Shown in pieces: positions 17,764 to 26,734 of a DNA stretch of 64,000 nt. Positions within the stretch are counted from its first letter, which is position 1, and each line of letters begins with the position of its first letter. The DNA is from Fusobacteria bacterium ZRK30 (GTDB lineage: Bacteria; Fusobacteriota; Fusobacteriia; Fusobacteriales; Fusobacteriaceae). Location of the stretch: the NCBI GenBank assembly GCA_024628785.1, contig CP102405.1, positions 1,922,001-1,986,000 of the forward strand, in the 5' to 3' direction. The notes beneath the pieces are model-generated. The model was not told the origin of the DNA and did no database searches. It worked only from the letters and a program-made list of their open reading frames with translations. Both the position numbers and the translations under genes were made by a program.

Positions 17764-17850
17764 ATGTCTAAGAGACTTACTTGGTGGTGCAAAAACGAAT
17801 CTAATAAATTTAATACTGAATTATTAAGTAGATCTGTTTTTGACCAATAG
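17764..17850 (+). CDS. Putative 28-residue Trp leader peptide
   Basis: An ATG at 17764 sits behind a near-perfect GGAGGTGA ribosome site and a strong promoter, and the frame ends in TAG at 17850. The peptide reads MSKRLTWWCKNE... and ends SVFDQ, with tandem Trp codons TGG TGG at codons 7-8. Two adjacent Trp codons in a short, well-initiated ORF upstream of a transcription terminator and an amino-acid importer is the classical layout of ribosome-mediated attenuation (E. coli trpL). The downstream operon encodes a TrpXYZ-type transporter, whose family is predicted to import tryptophan or tyrosine. Translation itself is not proven. Confidence 0.65.
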   Translation: MSKRLTWWCKNESNKFNTELLSRSVFDQ

Positions 17851-17927
17851 TTGCTGTAGTTATATATAATTTCAAAGGCACCTTATAAAATCCAAGAAAT
17901 ATTCTTGTTTTTTCCAAGGTACAAGAA
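17782..17927 (+). promoter_or_regulatory. Candidate attenuator with mutually exclusive hairpins
   Basis: TTCTTG at 17902-17907 can pair with CAAGAA at 17893-17898 (3-nt loop) or, as TTCTTGT, with ACAAGAA at 17921-17927, but not both. ACCTT near 17881-17885 can pair with AAGGT at 17916-17920, enlarging the first hairpin. The Trp-codon region offers GGTGC (17786-17790) against GCACC (17878-17882), and TTGGT against ACCAA at the leader stop. Competing stems between a Trp-coding leader and a terminator suggest an attenuator. I could not identify a convincing antiterminator that includes the terminator's own left arm. Confidence 0.5.
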
Positions 17928-17944
17928 AAAATTAATTATACAGA

Positions 17945-17977
17945 AGAGGTTGATCCTATGGGTTGACCTCTTTTTTA
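17945..17977 (+). terminator. Leader terminator upstream of Trp importer
   Basis: A 12-bp stem, AGAGGTTGATCC against GGGTTGACCTCT with three G-U pairs, a TAT loop and a following run of six T. It lies ~95 bp upstream of the importer start and would end transcription before the operon unless prevented. Confidence 0.85.
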
Positions 17978-18014
17978 TTATACAGAAACTTATAAAATTT
18001 AAATCGTGTTTATC

Positions 18015-18034
18015 TGGATGCAACGTCACGTTGC
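18015..18034 (-). repeat. Palindromic repeat, copy C (inverted)
   Basis: TGGATGCAACGTCACGTTGC, the reverse complement of copies A and B. It lies between the leader terminator and the lipoprotein start, followed by a T-run, matching the A-run that precedes the other copies. Confidence 0.9.
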
Positions 18035-18071
18035 TTTTTTATACAAAAATAAATTAAAAGGGAGTAAGGAA

Positions 18072-19022
18072 ATGAAAAAATTAATTTTAGGAATCATTTT
18101 AATCATGATCTTAGCAGGATGTCAGGAAAAAAATAAGGAAAACAATGATACTTCAAAAAAAATAACTATCGGTATTACCCAGATTGTGGAGCATCCATCG
18201 CTGGATCTAATCAGAAGCGGAGTGGAAGATGCTCTTAAAGACAGTAAATATAAAGATGAGGTTATATTGAACTATCAAAATGCCCAGGGAGACTTTATCA
18301 CAGCTCAGACTATTGCAGCTCAATTTAATGAAGATTCCGATATTGCAGTAGCCATTACCACTCCCAGTGCCCAGGCTGCCTTAAATAAAATACCTGAAAA
18401 ACCTCTCTTTTTTACAGCGGTTACCAACCCTGTAGTAGCTGGATTAAAAGGAACAAACGTCACAGGGGTTAGTGACATGTCCCCGGTAAAGGAACAGGTA
18501 AAGCTGATACAGGAATTACTTCCTAAGACCAAGACAATCGGAACTATATATACTACCAGCGAAGCTAATTCAACATACCTTACAAAAGAATTTACTAAGG
18601 CCGCTAATAAAGCTGGATATAAAGTTATTGCCAGGGGAGTTACCAATGTTACAGAGATAGCTTCTGCAATGGATAGTTTTTTAGGAGAAGTTGATGTGAT
18701 TTACACAGCCAAAGATAATAATATAGCCTCTGCTTACAGCCTTATCATAGATAGAGCTAATAAAGCTAATACCCCAGTTATAGGTGCTACCAGAGATTTC
18801 ACTGAAGCAGGTGCATTGGCTTCCTCTGGTATATCAGAATACCAGGTGGGATACCAGACTGGAGAGATGGTTATAAGATACCTCGATGGGGAAAAAATCG
18901 AAAAGATGCCCATAGAATATTTAAATAAATCAGAATTAACTATCAATGAGAGACAGATGAAAAAATATGGAATTTTACTGGATAAAGATAAGTTAAAAAA
19001 TATTGAAATTATAAAGGAGTAA
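18072..19022 (+). CDS. trpX: TrpX-like ABC substrate-binding lipoprotein
   Basis: I place the start at 18072 (GGGAGTAAGGA upstream); the frame from 18006 only reads through the repeat. The signal ends in a lipobox ILAGC (Cys17). The mature protein belongs to the ABC_sub_bind family (PF04392): ITIGITQIVEHPSLD, IAVAITTPSAQAAL, VTNPVVAGL, TGVSDMSPVKEQVKLIQELLP, IYTTSEANS. This is the family of TrpX/YtrF-type binders predicted to handle aromatic amino acids. It heads a three-gene operon with permease and ATPase. The upstream Trp leader supports tryptophan as ligand; the assignment is inference. Confidence 0.82.
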   Translation: MKKLILGIILIMILAGCQEKNKENNDTSKKITIGITQIVEHPSLDLIRSGVEDALKDSKYKDEVILNYQNAQGDFITAQTIAAQFNEDSDIAVAITTPSAQAALNKIPEKPLFFTAVTNPVVAGLKGTNVTGVSDMSPVKEQVKLIQELLPKTKTIGTIYTTSEANSTYLTKEFTKAANKAGYKVIARGVTNVTEIASAMDSFLGEVDVIYTAKDNNIASAYSLIIDRANKANTPVIGATRDFTEAGALASSGISEYQVGYQTGEMVIRYLDGEKIEKMPIEYLNKSELTINERQMKKYGILLDKDKLKNIEIIKE

Positions 19023-19025
19023 ATT

Positions 19026-19895
19026 ATGTTATTAGGAACTATTGAACAGGGATTAATTTTTGCAATAATGGCTTTAGGATTGTATATATCCTATAAAATA
19101 CTAGATTTCCCAGACCTTACCGTAGATGGATCTTTTCCTATGGGAGCTTCTATCGCAGCTATACTCATTATGAAGGAGTTCAATCCTATCTTAGCTTTAG
19201 GAGCAGCATTCATCGGCGGATCCCTTGCAGGGTTTATCACCGGGTATATCCATATCAAATTTAAGATTACAAACCTTTTGGCCGGGATCATTGTTATGAC
19301 AGGTTTATACAGTGTCAATCTCCGGATAATGGGCAAGTCCAATATCCCGCTATTTGGAATTGATAATATTTTTTCTAATAGATCCAATCTTTTTATTATA
19401 TTATTTATTGTCCTTCTGTCTAAGTTCTTTTTGGACTATCTGCTGAAAACAAAATTTGGCTTCTCCCTCCGTGCTTTAGGTGACAATGAGACGTTGATTG
19501 TATCTTTGGGAATAGACGAAAAAAAACTAAAGATTATCGGTCTTATGTTAGCCAATGGACTAGTAGCTCTATCTGGGGGTATCTTAGCCCAATATCAGGG
19601 ATTTTCAGATATTGCCATGGGTACAGGAACTATCGTTACAGGACTGGCCTCTATCATAATTGGTGAAAGTGTATTAAAAAAAGGAAAAAGATTAAGCGTC
19701 ACTACTATCGTAATTATCGGTTCTATCTTATATAGATTTATAATACTAGGTTCCCTCAAGATAGGATTTAATGCCAGCGATATAAAACTTATCACTGCAA
19801 TCCTTACTGTTGGGATTATGGCTTTTAAAAGTAAAGATTTAAATTCAGCACTAAAAAGTAGATTAGGAGGTGTATTTCAAAATGCTCAAAATTAA
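19026..19895 (+). CDS. trpY: TrpY-like ABC permease
   Basis: This 289-residue branched-chain-type permease (BPD_transp_2 fold) has about eight hydrophobic helices, e.g. GLIFAIMALGLYISYKILDFPDLTVDGSFP near the start and LRALGDNETLIVSLGIDEKKLKIIGLMLANGLVALSGG, the cytoplasmic coupling loop. The DFPDLTVDGSFPMGA motif is typical of permeases paired with ABC_sub_bind proteins. It starts 3 bp after the binding-protein stop and overlaps the ATPase frame. Confidence 0.85.
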   Translation: MLLGTIEQGLIFAIMALGLYISYKILDFPDLTVDGSFPMGASIAAILIMKEFNPILALGAAFIGGSLAGFITGYIHIKFKITNLLAGIIVMTGLYSVNLRIMGKSNIPLFGIDNIFSNRSNLFIILFIVLLSKFFLDYLLKTKFGFSLRALGDNETLIVSLGIDEKKLKIIGLMLANGLVALSGGILAQYQGFSDIAMGTGTIVTGLASIIIGESVLKKGKRLSVTTIVIIGSILYRFIILGSLKIGFNASDIKLITAILTVGIMAFKSKDLNSALKSRLGGVFQNAQN

Positions 19896-20673
19896 TAATT
19901 TATATAAATCATTTCATTCTGAATTAGGAAATGAAAAAAAAGTTTTTAAGGGATTAGATTTCCAATTGAACCAGGAAGACTTTGTATCCATAATTGGAAG
20001 TAATGGTGCCGGGAAATCCACTCTTCTAAATATCATTATGGGAAATATTGTTCCAGATGATGGAAAGTTATATATAGAAGACAAAGATTTTACAGATCTG
20101 GCCAGCTACAAAAGAAATACTTTTATCTCAAAGGTCTACCAAAATCCTACCTTGGGAACTGCACCATCTATGACCATCTTTGAAAATCTTTCCATGGCAG
20201 ATAACAAGGGAAAGAAATTTAATCTTACACTGGGTTTAAATAAGAAAAGAAAAGAAACTTATAAAAAGACTCTTACTGAATTAGGTTTAGGATTGGAGAA
20301 ACAATTGGATACCGAAGTTGGGTTATTATCCGGCGGGCAGAGACAATGTCTTGCTCTTATTATGGCAACTTTAAATAAACCGAAAATATTATTGTTAGAT
20401 GAACATACTGCTGCTCTTGATCCTCAGACATCGGAATTAATCATGGAAAAAACAAAAAAAATAGTGGAATCTCATAAGATTCCCACCCTTATGATAACTC
20501 ATAATTTAAATGATGCCATAAAATATGGAAACAGACTGATCATGCTCCACGAAGGAAAGATCATCCTAGATTTTAAAGGGGAGGAAAAACAAGGTCTTAC
20601 TCCTGAAAAACTCCTAAAAATATTTCATACTAAAAATACTTCCATAAAGGATGATGAACTTTTCAGTCTTTAA
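19882..20673 (+). CDS. trpZ: TrpZ-like ABC ATPase
   Basis: The ATG at 19882 is chosen because AGGAGGTG lies just upstream inside the permease gene; it overlaps the permease by 14 bp. The ~263-residue ATPase has Walker A GSNGAGKST, Q-loop KVYQNPTLGTAPSMT, signature LSGGQRQCLALIMATL, Walker B LLLDEHTAALDP and switch His in ITHN. The DEHTAALDP variant is characteristic of the ATPases that accompany ABC_sub_bind importers. Together with TrpX and TrpY it forms a complete importer. Confidence 0.88.
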   Translation: MLKINNLYKSFHSELGNEKKVFKGLDFQLNQEDFVSIIGSNGAGKSTLLNIIMGNIVPDDGKLYIEDKDFTDLASYKRNTFISKVYQNPTLGTAPSMTIFENLSMADNKGKKFNLTLGLNKKRKETYKKTLTELGLGLEKQLDTEVGLLSGGQRQCLALIMATLNKPKILLLDEHTAALDPQTSELIMEKTKKIVESHKIPTLMITHNLNDAIKYGNRLIMLHEGKIILDFKGEEKQGLTPEKLLKIFHTKNTSIKDDELFSL

Positions 20674-21077
20674 TAGTTCATTTCAGATATGCAAGTATTT
20701 TATTTTCCTCTAATAGCATTAGAAAAAAATAAAAATACAGCAAAAGAAATAGAGAAAAGAAAAGTAAGAAGATTTTTACACTTTTTCGTTATAATTTCTT
20801 TTTGACGACTTAGTAGAACATTTACTGCATAGCTAAATAACATCTAGAAAAAAAGTAAAACATATTCTTTTGTGAATCCAGTTTATAATAGAATCCTTAT
20901 TTTTTTTTATATAGCAATTAGGATTAATTATAAATAAAATCATCTAACCTTTTTAGAAGATTAAAAAAAATTAAAAAACTCTTTTAAAATTTTTAAAAGG
21001 GTTTTTCTTTTTTTTCCCTAATAACTATAATAGATATTAATATTAAAGTTTAAATCTAATTAAGTAGGTGAATTAAA
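20674..21077. other. Intergenic region after Trp importer, no gene seen
   Basis: About 400 bp of very AT-rich DNA. It contains a short hairpin TCTAAT/ATTAGA near 20712, a TATAAT at ~20884 without a good -35, an AATCCT/AGGATT dyad at ~20890-20935, and the terminator listed separately. No open frame with a ribosome site was found. Confidence 0.4.
20973..21015 (+). terminator. A/T-rich hairpin terminator
   Basis: AAAAACTCTTTTAAAA pairs with TTTTAAAAGGGTTTTT (one mismatch), followed by a long T-rich tract, 300 bp after trpZ and 60 bp before the next gene. Confidence 0.6.
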
Positions 21078-21812
21078 ATGGTTAATTTTAGAAAATATCC
21101 TCTTTTCATTATTTTTTTTATTCTCATAGGAAATATGATCCTTGGAGAGGAAGGGAAAATAAGTTACAACTTGGAGGTAGAAAATGTTGTCTTTGAAAAA
21201 AATTTTGATAAATTAAAAAAGGATACAGGTTCACTATTCATCTTAGCAGGTGTAACAGCCACTACCCTATACCTACTTCCGGGCTCATCCACAGGATGGG
21301 ATAAGGACGATGAAACCAGTATATTTCAAAAATGGGAAAACAACGTAAAAAGTGGGCCAGTATGGGACCAGGACAGCCCAATGTATAACTATGTAGGTCA
21401 TGTGTATGCAGGTGGTGCTTATTATATCCTTGCTCGAAATGCCAATTATTCCCCTTTGGAATCTTTTTGGTATACACTTGTTATCTCTACATTTTTTTGG
21501 GAGTACGGAGTAGAAGCATTTGCTGAGCCACCTTCCATGCAGGATCTTGTTATAACTCCTGTTTTCGGCTCTATGCTAGGAGAGGGATTCTATACCCTTC
21601 AAAACCACATATTAGATAATGACGGGATGCTCTTTGATTCTAAATTCTGGGGCAGTGCTACTATGATGTTTATAGATCCCATGGGACACCTTTCCAGTTA
21701 TATCTATGACGACTATGAAAGAACAAGTCATACGGGGGTAATAGTAAACGCTGTTGAACACGAAGGAAAAACCGATTTACTTTTAGGAATAAATTTTACA
21801 TTTCCATTTTAG
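21078..21812 (+). CDS. DUF3943 family protein
   Basis: The 244-residue protein has an N-terminal signal/anchor helix (LFIIFFILIGNMILG) and a second hydrophobic stretch at ~57-75. The core contains YNYVGHVYAGGAYYILARNANYSPLESFWYTLVISTFFWEYGVEAFAEPPSMQDLVITPVFGSMLGEGFY, the hallmark block of DUF3943 with its invariant His, Tyr and Glu residues. These proteins are found in Gram-negative envelopes and their function is unknown. It is followed 9 bp later by a small barrel gene, suggesting a two-gene unit. Confidence 0.75.
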   Translation: MVNFRKYPLFIIFFILIGNMILGEEGKISYNLEVENVVFEKNFDKLKKDTGSLFILAGVTATTLYLLPGSSTGWDKDDETSIFQKWENNVKSGPVWDQDSPMYNYVGHVYAGGAYYILARNANYSPLESFWYTLVISTFFWEYGVEAFAEPPSMQDLVITPVFGSMLGEGFYTLQNHILDNDGMLFDSKFWGSATMMFIDPMGHLSSYIYDDYERTSHTGVIVNAVEHEGKTDLLLGINFTFPF

Positions 21813-21821
21813 GAGGCAGTT

Positions 21822-22289
21822 ATGAAAAAATTAGTGTTAGCAGGATTATTTCTCTTAGGATTAAACCTTTATTCAGTTGGAGTAAATTTAGGAGTTGGTG
21901 GTGGATATGGTAAGTATCTAGATGATAAAACTGGAAGTTTAAATTTAAATTTAGAAATCGTTCACGAAATCTTCCCCAATGTTGAACTTGGAGTCGGAGG
22001 AATCGGGGAATTTAACTTTAAAAACGAAGAGATGGAATCTTTTCCTGTCTACCTCAGTGGTAAATTCTATTCTGAAAATATCCCGGGGTTTTATGCTGCT
22101 GGAAGATATGGAAGAACCCTCTACAAAGGCAGTGATAAAATCGGAGCTTATGCATACCTGGGAATTGGAAAAAGGTTGGAGTCCGGACTTTCCATAGAAG
22201 GAGGAGTTTCAGCTGGCAATCAGGATACAAAAGAATCTATATTGGATAATGGAAATATATCATTTTTAGTTATAACACCGATATTTTAA
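21822..22289 (+). CDS. Small outer-membrane beta-barrel protein
   Basis: A 155-residue protein with a clear signal peptide (LVLAGLFLLGLNLYS-VG) and about eight amphipathic strands rich in Gly and aromatic residues, ending in ITPIF with a terminal Phe. It resembles the small OmpA-barrel/OmpW-like fusobacterial porin-family proteins in size and style but I cannot name a family. An AGGAGG site lies in the 9-bp gap after the DUF3943 gene. Confidence 0.65.
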   Translation: MKKLVLAGLFLLGLNLYSVGVNLGVGGGYGKYLDDKTGSLNLNLEIVHEIFPNVELGVGGIGEFNFKNEEMESFPVYLSGKFYSENIPGFYAAGRYGRTLYKGSDKIGAYAYLGIGKRLESGLSIEGGVSAGNQDTKESILDNGNISFLVITPIF

Positions 22290-22296
22290 TCGTAAG

Positions 22297-22340
22297 AAAA
22301 AAAGAAGTTTATCTATAATATAGATAAACTTCTTTTTTTT
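22297..22340. terminator. Perfect bidirectional terminator
   Basis: AAAAAAAGAAGTTTATCTATA is mirrored by TATAGATAAACTTCTTTTTTT. This 20-bp A/T-flanked stem separates converging genes; it slightly overlaps the 3' end of yibE/F. Confidence 0.92.
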
Positions 22341-23424
22341 ATCCCAAAATGCTTTCTTTCTTGCTTTCTTTATTCTTCATATGAATTTTAGAGGCTAATA
22401 AAGATGTCAAAGGAACAGCTATTAATATCCCTATACTTCCACAAAAAGCCCGAAGAAATTCAACTCCTACAAATTCAAAGTTTAATATCCTAATATTGGG
22501 AAAATCATTTTGCTGGATAGTAAGAATCATTATTGTGAAGAGTGATCCTCCTATATAGGCTAAGATAAGGGTATTTATCATGGTACCTATGATATCCCTT
22601 CCTATACTCATCCCGGAATTGTATAATTCCAAAGATGTAATATGGGGTTTATGGCTCTTTATCTCTGAAAGTGCTGAAGAGATAGACATAGATACATCCA
22701 TAACTGCTCCTGCACTCCCTATAATTACCCCTGTTGAGATCAATTCCTTCAGATTTATATTTTTTATAAGAGATGCATAGTTAATACTTTCCATAGTTGT
22801 ATACCCTGTAAGACCCATGGTCTTGGAAAAAAATATCGAAAGTACTCCTGCAAAGATAACTCCTCCTAAGGTTCCTAAGATAGCTATAATTCCCTTGGAA
22901 TTAAATCCAGTCATAAAAAATATCGTAACGATGGAAGATATGGATAAAATAACTATTGAGATCAAGATAGGGGAAAAACCTAAGATGATTCCGGGAATCA
23001 TAAATTTAAATATTAAAAATCCTGTTATTCCTAAAGACAAGATTGCCTTCAGTCCTTGTTTTTTTGCAATTAACAGTGTCAACCCTAAGAAAAGAGAGAC
23101 TAAAAGATAGAGACTCCCCCTCCTATCCCTTTCAATGATATAGTATCCGTCTGTATCATTATATATGACTACATTCATATTGGGCTTAAAGGATAGATTG
23201 TGCTGTTTTTCCCTATAGGTTGGATGGGGAATGGTTAAGATCTTTCCTTTCTCCTGTCCCTCCATTATTTCCACTTCAAAATCTGTCATAGAACTCAGAT
23301 ACTCATCATCTGCTAACTCCTCTTCTTTTAATACAGACAGGATCTTTCCCTTTACATATGTTTCTTTGGCAAAAATAGAGATACCCAGGATAAAAAATAT
23401 CCCTATAATTAATTTTTTTTTCAT
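22339..23424 (-). CDS. YibE/F-family membrane protein
   Basis: The ATG at 23424 with GGAGGAGAGT is preferred over the upstream frame. The ~361-residue product has a signal peptide (LIIGIFFILGISIFA), a ~100-residue periplasmic beta domain (VKGKILSVLKEEE..DFEVEIMEGQEKGK), then seven or eight helices including LSIFFSKTMGLTGYTTMESINYASLI and the conserved GAAGAVMDVSMSI-like block IGSAGAVMDVSMSISSAL. These are the marks of the YibE/YibF family (PF07907), thought to be transporters of unknown substrate. Confidence 0.85.
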   Translation of the reverse strand: MKKKLIIGIFFILGISIFAKETYVKGKILSVLKEEELADDEYLSSMTDFEVEIMEGQEKGKILTIPHPTYREKQHNLSFKPNMNVVIYNDTDGYYIIERDRRGSLYLLVSLFLGLTLLIAKKQGLKAILSLGITGFLIFKFMIPGIILGFSPILISIVILSISSIVTIFFMTGFNSKGIIAILGTLGGVIFAGVLSIFFSKTMGLTGYTTMESINYASLIKNINLKELISTGVIIGSAGAVMDVSMSISSALSEIKSHKPHITSLELYNSGMSIGRDIIGTMINTLILAYIGGSLFTIMILTIQQNDFPNIRILNFEFVGVEFLRAFCGSIGILIAVPLTSLLASKIHMKNKESKKESILG

Positions 23425-23602
23425 ACTCTCCTCCAAGTTAATTCTGTTATAAATTCATTATTCTTTATATTTTAACACAAAATATCACTGTTGGCTCTAT
23501 CTGAACTTTAAAAAATTATAACTTGTTTATTACAATGAAAATAAGTTTTATAGGAAGAGTTAGTTTTTAAGTTTAATAGTGATATCGTATCCTTTGAAAG
23601 TT

Positions 23603-23735
23603 CTTTTTAAGCCTTTACTTAAAGAGGATAGGGTGATATAATTACTAGCAATAGGAGATAAATAAGTAGTAAGAGATGAAAATATAAATTAAAATAATTA
23701 TATTTTTTCCCCTTATTATTTTATGTCTCCTATTG
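23603..23735 (+). promoter_or_regulatory. Structured 5' leader of pnp
   Basis: Two stem-loops lie in the ~400-bp gap before pnp. CTTTTTAAG (23603-23611) pairs with CTTAAAGAG (23618-23626). CAATAGGAGA (23649-23658) pairs perfectly with TCTCCTATTG (23726-23735) across an AU-rich loop that can pair further. Long stems in pnp leaders are RNase III sites used for PNPase autoregulation in E. coli; a similar use here is inferred. The rest of the gap (23425-23602, 23736-23841) holds a weak GGATG/CATCC hairpin near 23801-23822 and no gene. Confidence 0.5.
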
Positions 23736-23841
23736 AAATAACTGAATTTTTATACTTTCCTGATTGGTATCAGATAGTTAGATTCAGAAAATAAAGTGTA
23801 AGGATGGTCCCTAGGCTCATCCAATATAATAGGAGGAATAT

Positions 23842-25992
23842 ATGTTTAAAGAAAAAAACATGGAATTAGAAATCGGTGGAAAAGTAATTAAAATGTCTAC
23901 TGGAAAATTAGCTAGACAAGCTGGAGGAGCTGTATTAGTAGAATGTGGTGGAACTGCATTATTAGTAACAGCAACTAGAAGTAAAGCACCTAGAAAGGGA
24001 GCTGACTTTTTCCCATTAACAGTAGATTTCGTAGAAAAATATTATGCAGCTGGAAAGATGCCAGGTGGATTTATGAAGAGAGAAGCTAGACCTTCTACAA
24101 ATGCTACATTAACAGCTAGATTAATAGACAGACCAATCAGACCAATGTTCCCTGAAGGGTTCAACTATGATGTACATATTGTAAACACAGTAATGTCATA
24201 CGACGAAACTTGTACTACTGATTACCTTGGAATCATCGGATCATCAGCAGCATTAATGGTTTCTGATATTCCTTTCTTAGGACCTGTAGCAGCAGTTACA
24301 GTTGGAATGATAGACGGAGAATTTGTTTTAAATCCAAGCCCGGCTCAGTTAGCTGAAAGTGATTTAGAATTAACAGTAGCAGGAACAAAGGAAGCTGTAA
24401 ACATGGTAGAATCTGGAGCAGCTGAATTATCTGAAAAAGTTATGTTAGATGCAATCTTATTTGCTCATGACAACATCAAAAAAATATGTGCATTCCAAGA
24501 GGAATTTGCTGCATTAGTTGCAAAAGAAAACATTGAATTTGCTGCACCTGCAATCGACGAGACTGTTAAGTCATTCATCGATGAAAAGGCAACTGCAAGA
24601 TTAAAAGAAGCTGTATTAGTTGTTGGAAAACATGCTAGAGAAGATGCAGTAGACGGATTAGAGGCTGAATTATTAGAGATATTCACAGCTGACTATATAG
24701 AAAAATCTGGTGAAGAAGAATTAGACGGGGCTTTAGCATTTGACTTCGCTAAATACTACCATGACCTTATGAAGCAATTAGTAAGAGAAGCTATCGTTTA
24801 TAATAAGCATAGAGTAGATGGAAGAAAAACTGATGAATTAAGAGATCTTTTCGCAGAAATAGATATCTTATCTCAACCTCATGGGTCAGCAATGTTCACT
24901 AGAGGAGAAACTCAAGCAATGGTATTCGCTACACTAGGAACTAAACAAGATGAGCAGTTAATCGACGGATTAGATGACAGTTTCTACAAGAAATTCTACC
25001 TTCACTATAACTTCCCTTCTTACTCAGTAGGAGAACCTGGATTCATGAGAGGACCAGGAAGAAGAGAATTAGGACATGGAGCATTAGCTGAAAGAGCACT
25101 TTCTTATGTTTTACCAACTGAAGAAGTATTCCCATACACAGTAAGAGTAGTATCTGAGATCACTGAATCAAATGGTTCATCTTCTCAAGCAAGTATCTGT
25201 GGTGGATCATTATCACTTATGGCTGCCGGAGTACCTATCAAGGAACATGTAGCTGGAATAGCTATGGGACTTGTTAAAGAGGGAGATGACTATGTAGTCT
25301 TAACTGACATCATGGGATTAGAAGATCATTTAGGAGATATGGACTTTAAAGTAGCTGGAACTTCTAAAGGAATCACAGCACTTCAAATGGATATCAAGAT
25401 CACTGGAATAGATGAAGAAGTTATGAGAATAGCTTTAGAGCAAGCATTAGTAGCAAGAACACAAATATTAGATGTTATGAACGCAGCTATCCCTGCTCCT
25501 AGAGAAGAATTAGCAGCTACAGCTCCTAGAGTATATCAAATGCAAATTGATACAGATAAAATATCTGCATTAATCGGACCTGCTGGAAAGAATATTAAAG
25601 GTATCGTAGAAGAGACTGGAGCTAAAGTTGACATCGATGACACTGGAAAGGTATTAATCTTTGCTGTAGATAAAGATGCATTAGATAAAACAGTTTCATT
25701 AGTAAATGGATATGTAAAAGACGTTGAAGTAGGAGAAATCTACACTGCTAAAGTTGTAAAAATAGCTTCATTTGGAGCATTTATGCAAGTAGCACCAGGA
25801 AAAGACGGATTATTACATGTTTCTCAAATCTCACATGAGAGAGTAGCTAATGTAGAAGATGTATTACATGTTGGAGATGAATTTGAAGTTAAAGTTATCT
25901 CAACTGAAAAAGGAAAGATCAGCTTAAGTAGAAAAGAATTATTACCTAAGCCGGTTAAAAAAGTAGAAGTAAAAACTGAAGAAACTAAGTAG
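23842..25992 (+). CDS. pnp: Polyribonucleotide nucleotidyltransferase (PNPase)
   Basis: The 716-residue protein has the full PNPase layout: RNase PH domain 1 ([36 protein letters not shown]), an all-helical linker, RNase PH domain 2 ([44 protein letters not shown], with [25 protein letters not shown]), a KH domain ([15 protein letters not shown]) and a C-terminal S1 domain ([34 protein letters not shown]). It degrades RNA 3' to 5' with phosphate and works in the degradosome. Its codon usage is noticeably more uniform (TTA, GCA/GCT, AGA, GGA) than that of neighbours, as expected of a highly expressed gene. Confidence 0.98.
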   Translation: MFKEKNMELEIGGKVIKMSTGKLARQAGGAVLVECGGTALLVTATRSKAPRKGADFFPLTVDFVEKYYAAGKMPGGFMKREARPSTNATLTARLIDRPIRPMFPEGFNYDVHIVNTVMSYDETCTTDYLGIIGSSAALMVSDIPFLGPVAAVTVGMIDGEFVLNPSPAQLAESDLELTVAGTKEAVNMVESGAAELSEKVMLDAILFAHDNIKKICAFQEEFAALVAKENIEFAAPAIDETVKSFIDEKATARLKEAVLVVGKHAREDAVDGLEAELLEIFTADYIEKSGEEELDGALAFDFAKYYHDLMKQLVREAIVYNKHRVDGRKTDELRDLFAEIDILSQPHGSAMFTRGETQAMVFATLGTKQDEQLIDGLDDSFYKKFYLHYNFPSYSVGEPGFMRGPGRRELGHGALAERALSYVLPTEEVFPYTVRVVSEITESNGSSSQASICGGSLSLMAAGVPIKEHVAGIAMGLVKEGDDYVVLTDIMGLEDHLGDMDFKVAGTSKGITALQMDIKITGIDEEVMRIALEQALVARTQILDVMNAAIPAPREELAATAPRVYQMQIDTDKISALIGPAGKNIKGIVEETGAKVDIDDTGKVLIFAVDKDALDKTVSLVNGYVKDVEVGEIYTAKVVKIASFGAFMQVAPGKDGLLHVSQISHERVANVEDVLHVGDEFEVKVISTEKGKISLSRKELLPKPVKKVEVKTEETK

Positions 25993-26000
25993 GTTATAAT

Positions 26001-26030
26001 AAAAAGGTCCAGCAAATGCTGGACCTTTTT
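26001..26030 (+). terminator. pnp terminator
   Basis: AAAAAGGTCCAGCA and TGCTGGACCTTTTT form a perfect stem with a tiny AA loop 8 bp after the pnp stop. It is A/T flanked, so it may also serve the converging grpB-like gene. Confidence 0.92.
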
Positions 26031-26055
26031 CAATATATTTTTTAAAAAACTAAAT

Positions 26056-26658
26056 TTATTTATTTTTATTTTGCTCTTTAATGCTCAACAAATGAGAGTT
26101 ATCAAATGATGTTTTAGATAAACAATCAGAGATAAAGTCACTTTTGGCTTCACAATAACCATCAATATCATCTAGATGAGTTTTAGCTAACTCTTTTTTT
26201 AATTTTGAATATTCTTCTAGTGCTTTTTTATTAGTTTTTAAATAATCTCTAAAATTTAAATGATTCTCTAAACTAGGGATCCCCTCTATACAAAGGTATA
26301 GATTGTGAACGGGAAAGATTTTAATCTCTTTATCATTAAACGGAATATCACAAGCATATCTAAAAAAAGCTTCTCTATCAACAATACCTAAATCTCCCAT
26401 ATGTCTGTAACCTAATTCTTCTAATAATTTAATAACAATATTTTTATTTTTTTGATCTTTCACGATGATATCAATATCAATAATAGGTTTGGCACATAAT
26501 CCTTCTACCGAAGTACTGCCAACATGTTCAATAGAAAGAATATGCTCTTTCACCTTCTCAAAAATAACATCACAAATTAATTTGAAATCATCTTTCCACT
26601 TTGAATTATACTCTTCTATAATAATGTTTCCGGTGATATCAATTTTTTCTTTTTTCAT
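26056..26658 (-). CDS. GrpB/UPF0157 family protein
   Basis: The ATG at 26658 (GAGGTG upstream) is preferred over the GTG at 26667. The 200-residue protein carries IEEYNSKWKDDFKLICDVI, IEHVGSTSVEGLCAKPIIDIDIIV and a distal RDYLKTNKKALEEYSKLKKELA, the GrpB signature. This is a nucleotidyltransferase-like fold: G-S-T-S with D-I-D matches the metal-binding core. Family members are often found beside dephospho-CoA kinase but function is not established. Here it is monocistronic. Confidence 0.85.
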   Translation of the reverse strand: MKKEKIDITGNIIIEEYNSKWKDDFKLICDVIFEKVKEHILSIEHVGSTSVEGLCAKPIIDIDIIVKDQKNKNIVIKLLEELGYRHMGDLGIVDREAFFRYACDIPFNDKEIKIFPVHNLYLCIEGIPSLENHLNFRDYLKTNKKALEEYSKLKKELAKTHLDDIDGYCEAKSDFISDCLSKTSFDNSHLLSIKEQNKNK

Positions 26659-26734
26659 TCTATACACCTCATCAAATTTAAATTATTGTTACATAATAAC
26701 AAAATTTCAAATAAAATCATAGTTTTTTTAACTT

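Noticed and set aside
24465-24686. Opposite-strand frame within pnp
   Set aside because: Shadow of a highly biased coding gene with no ribosome site.
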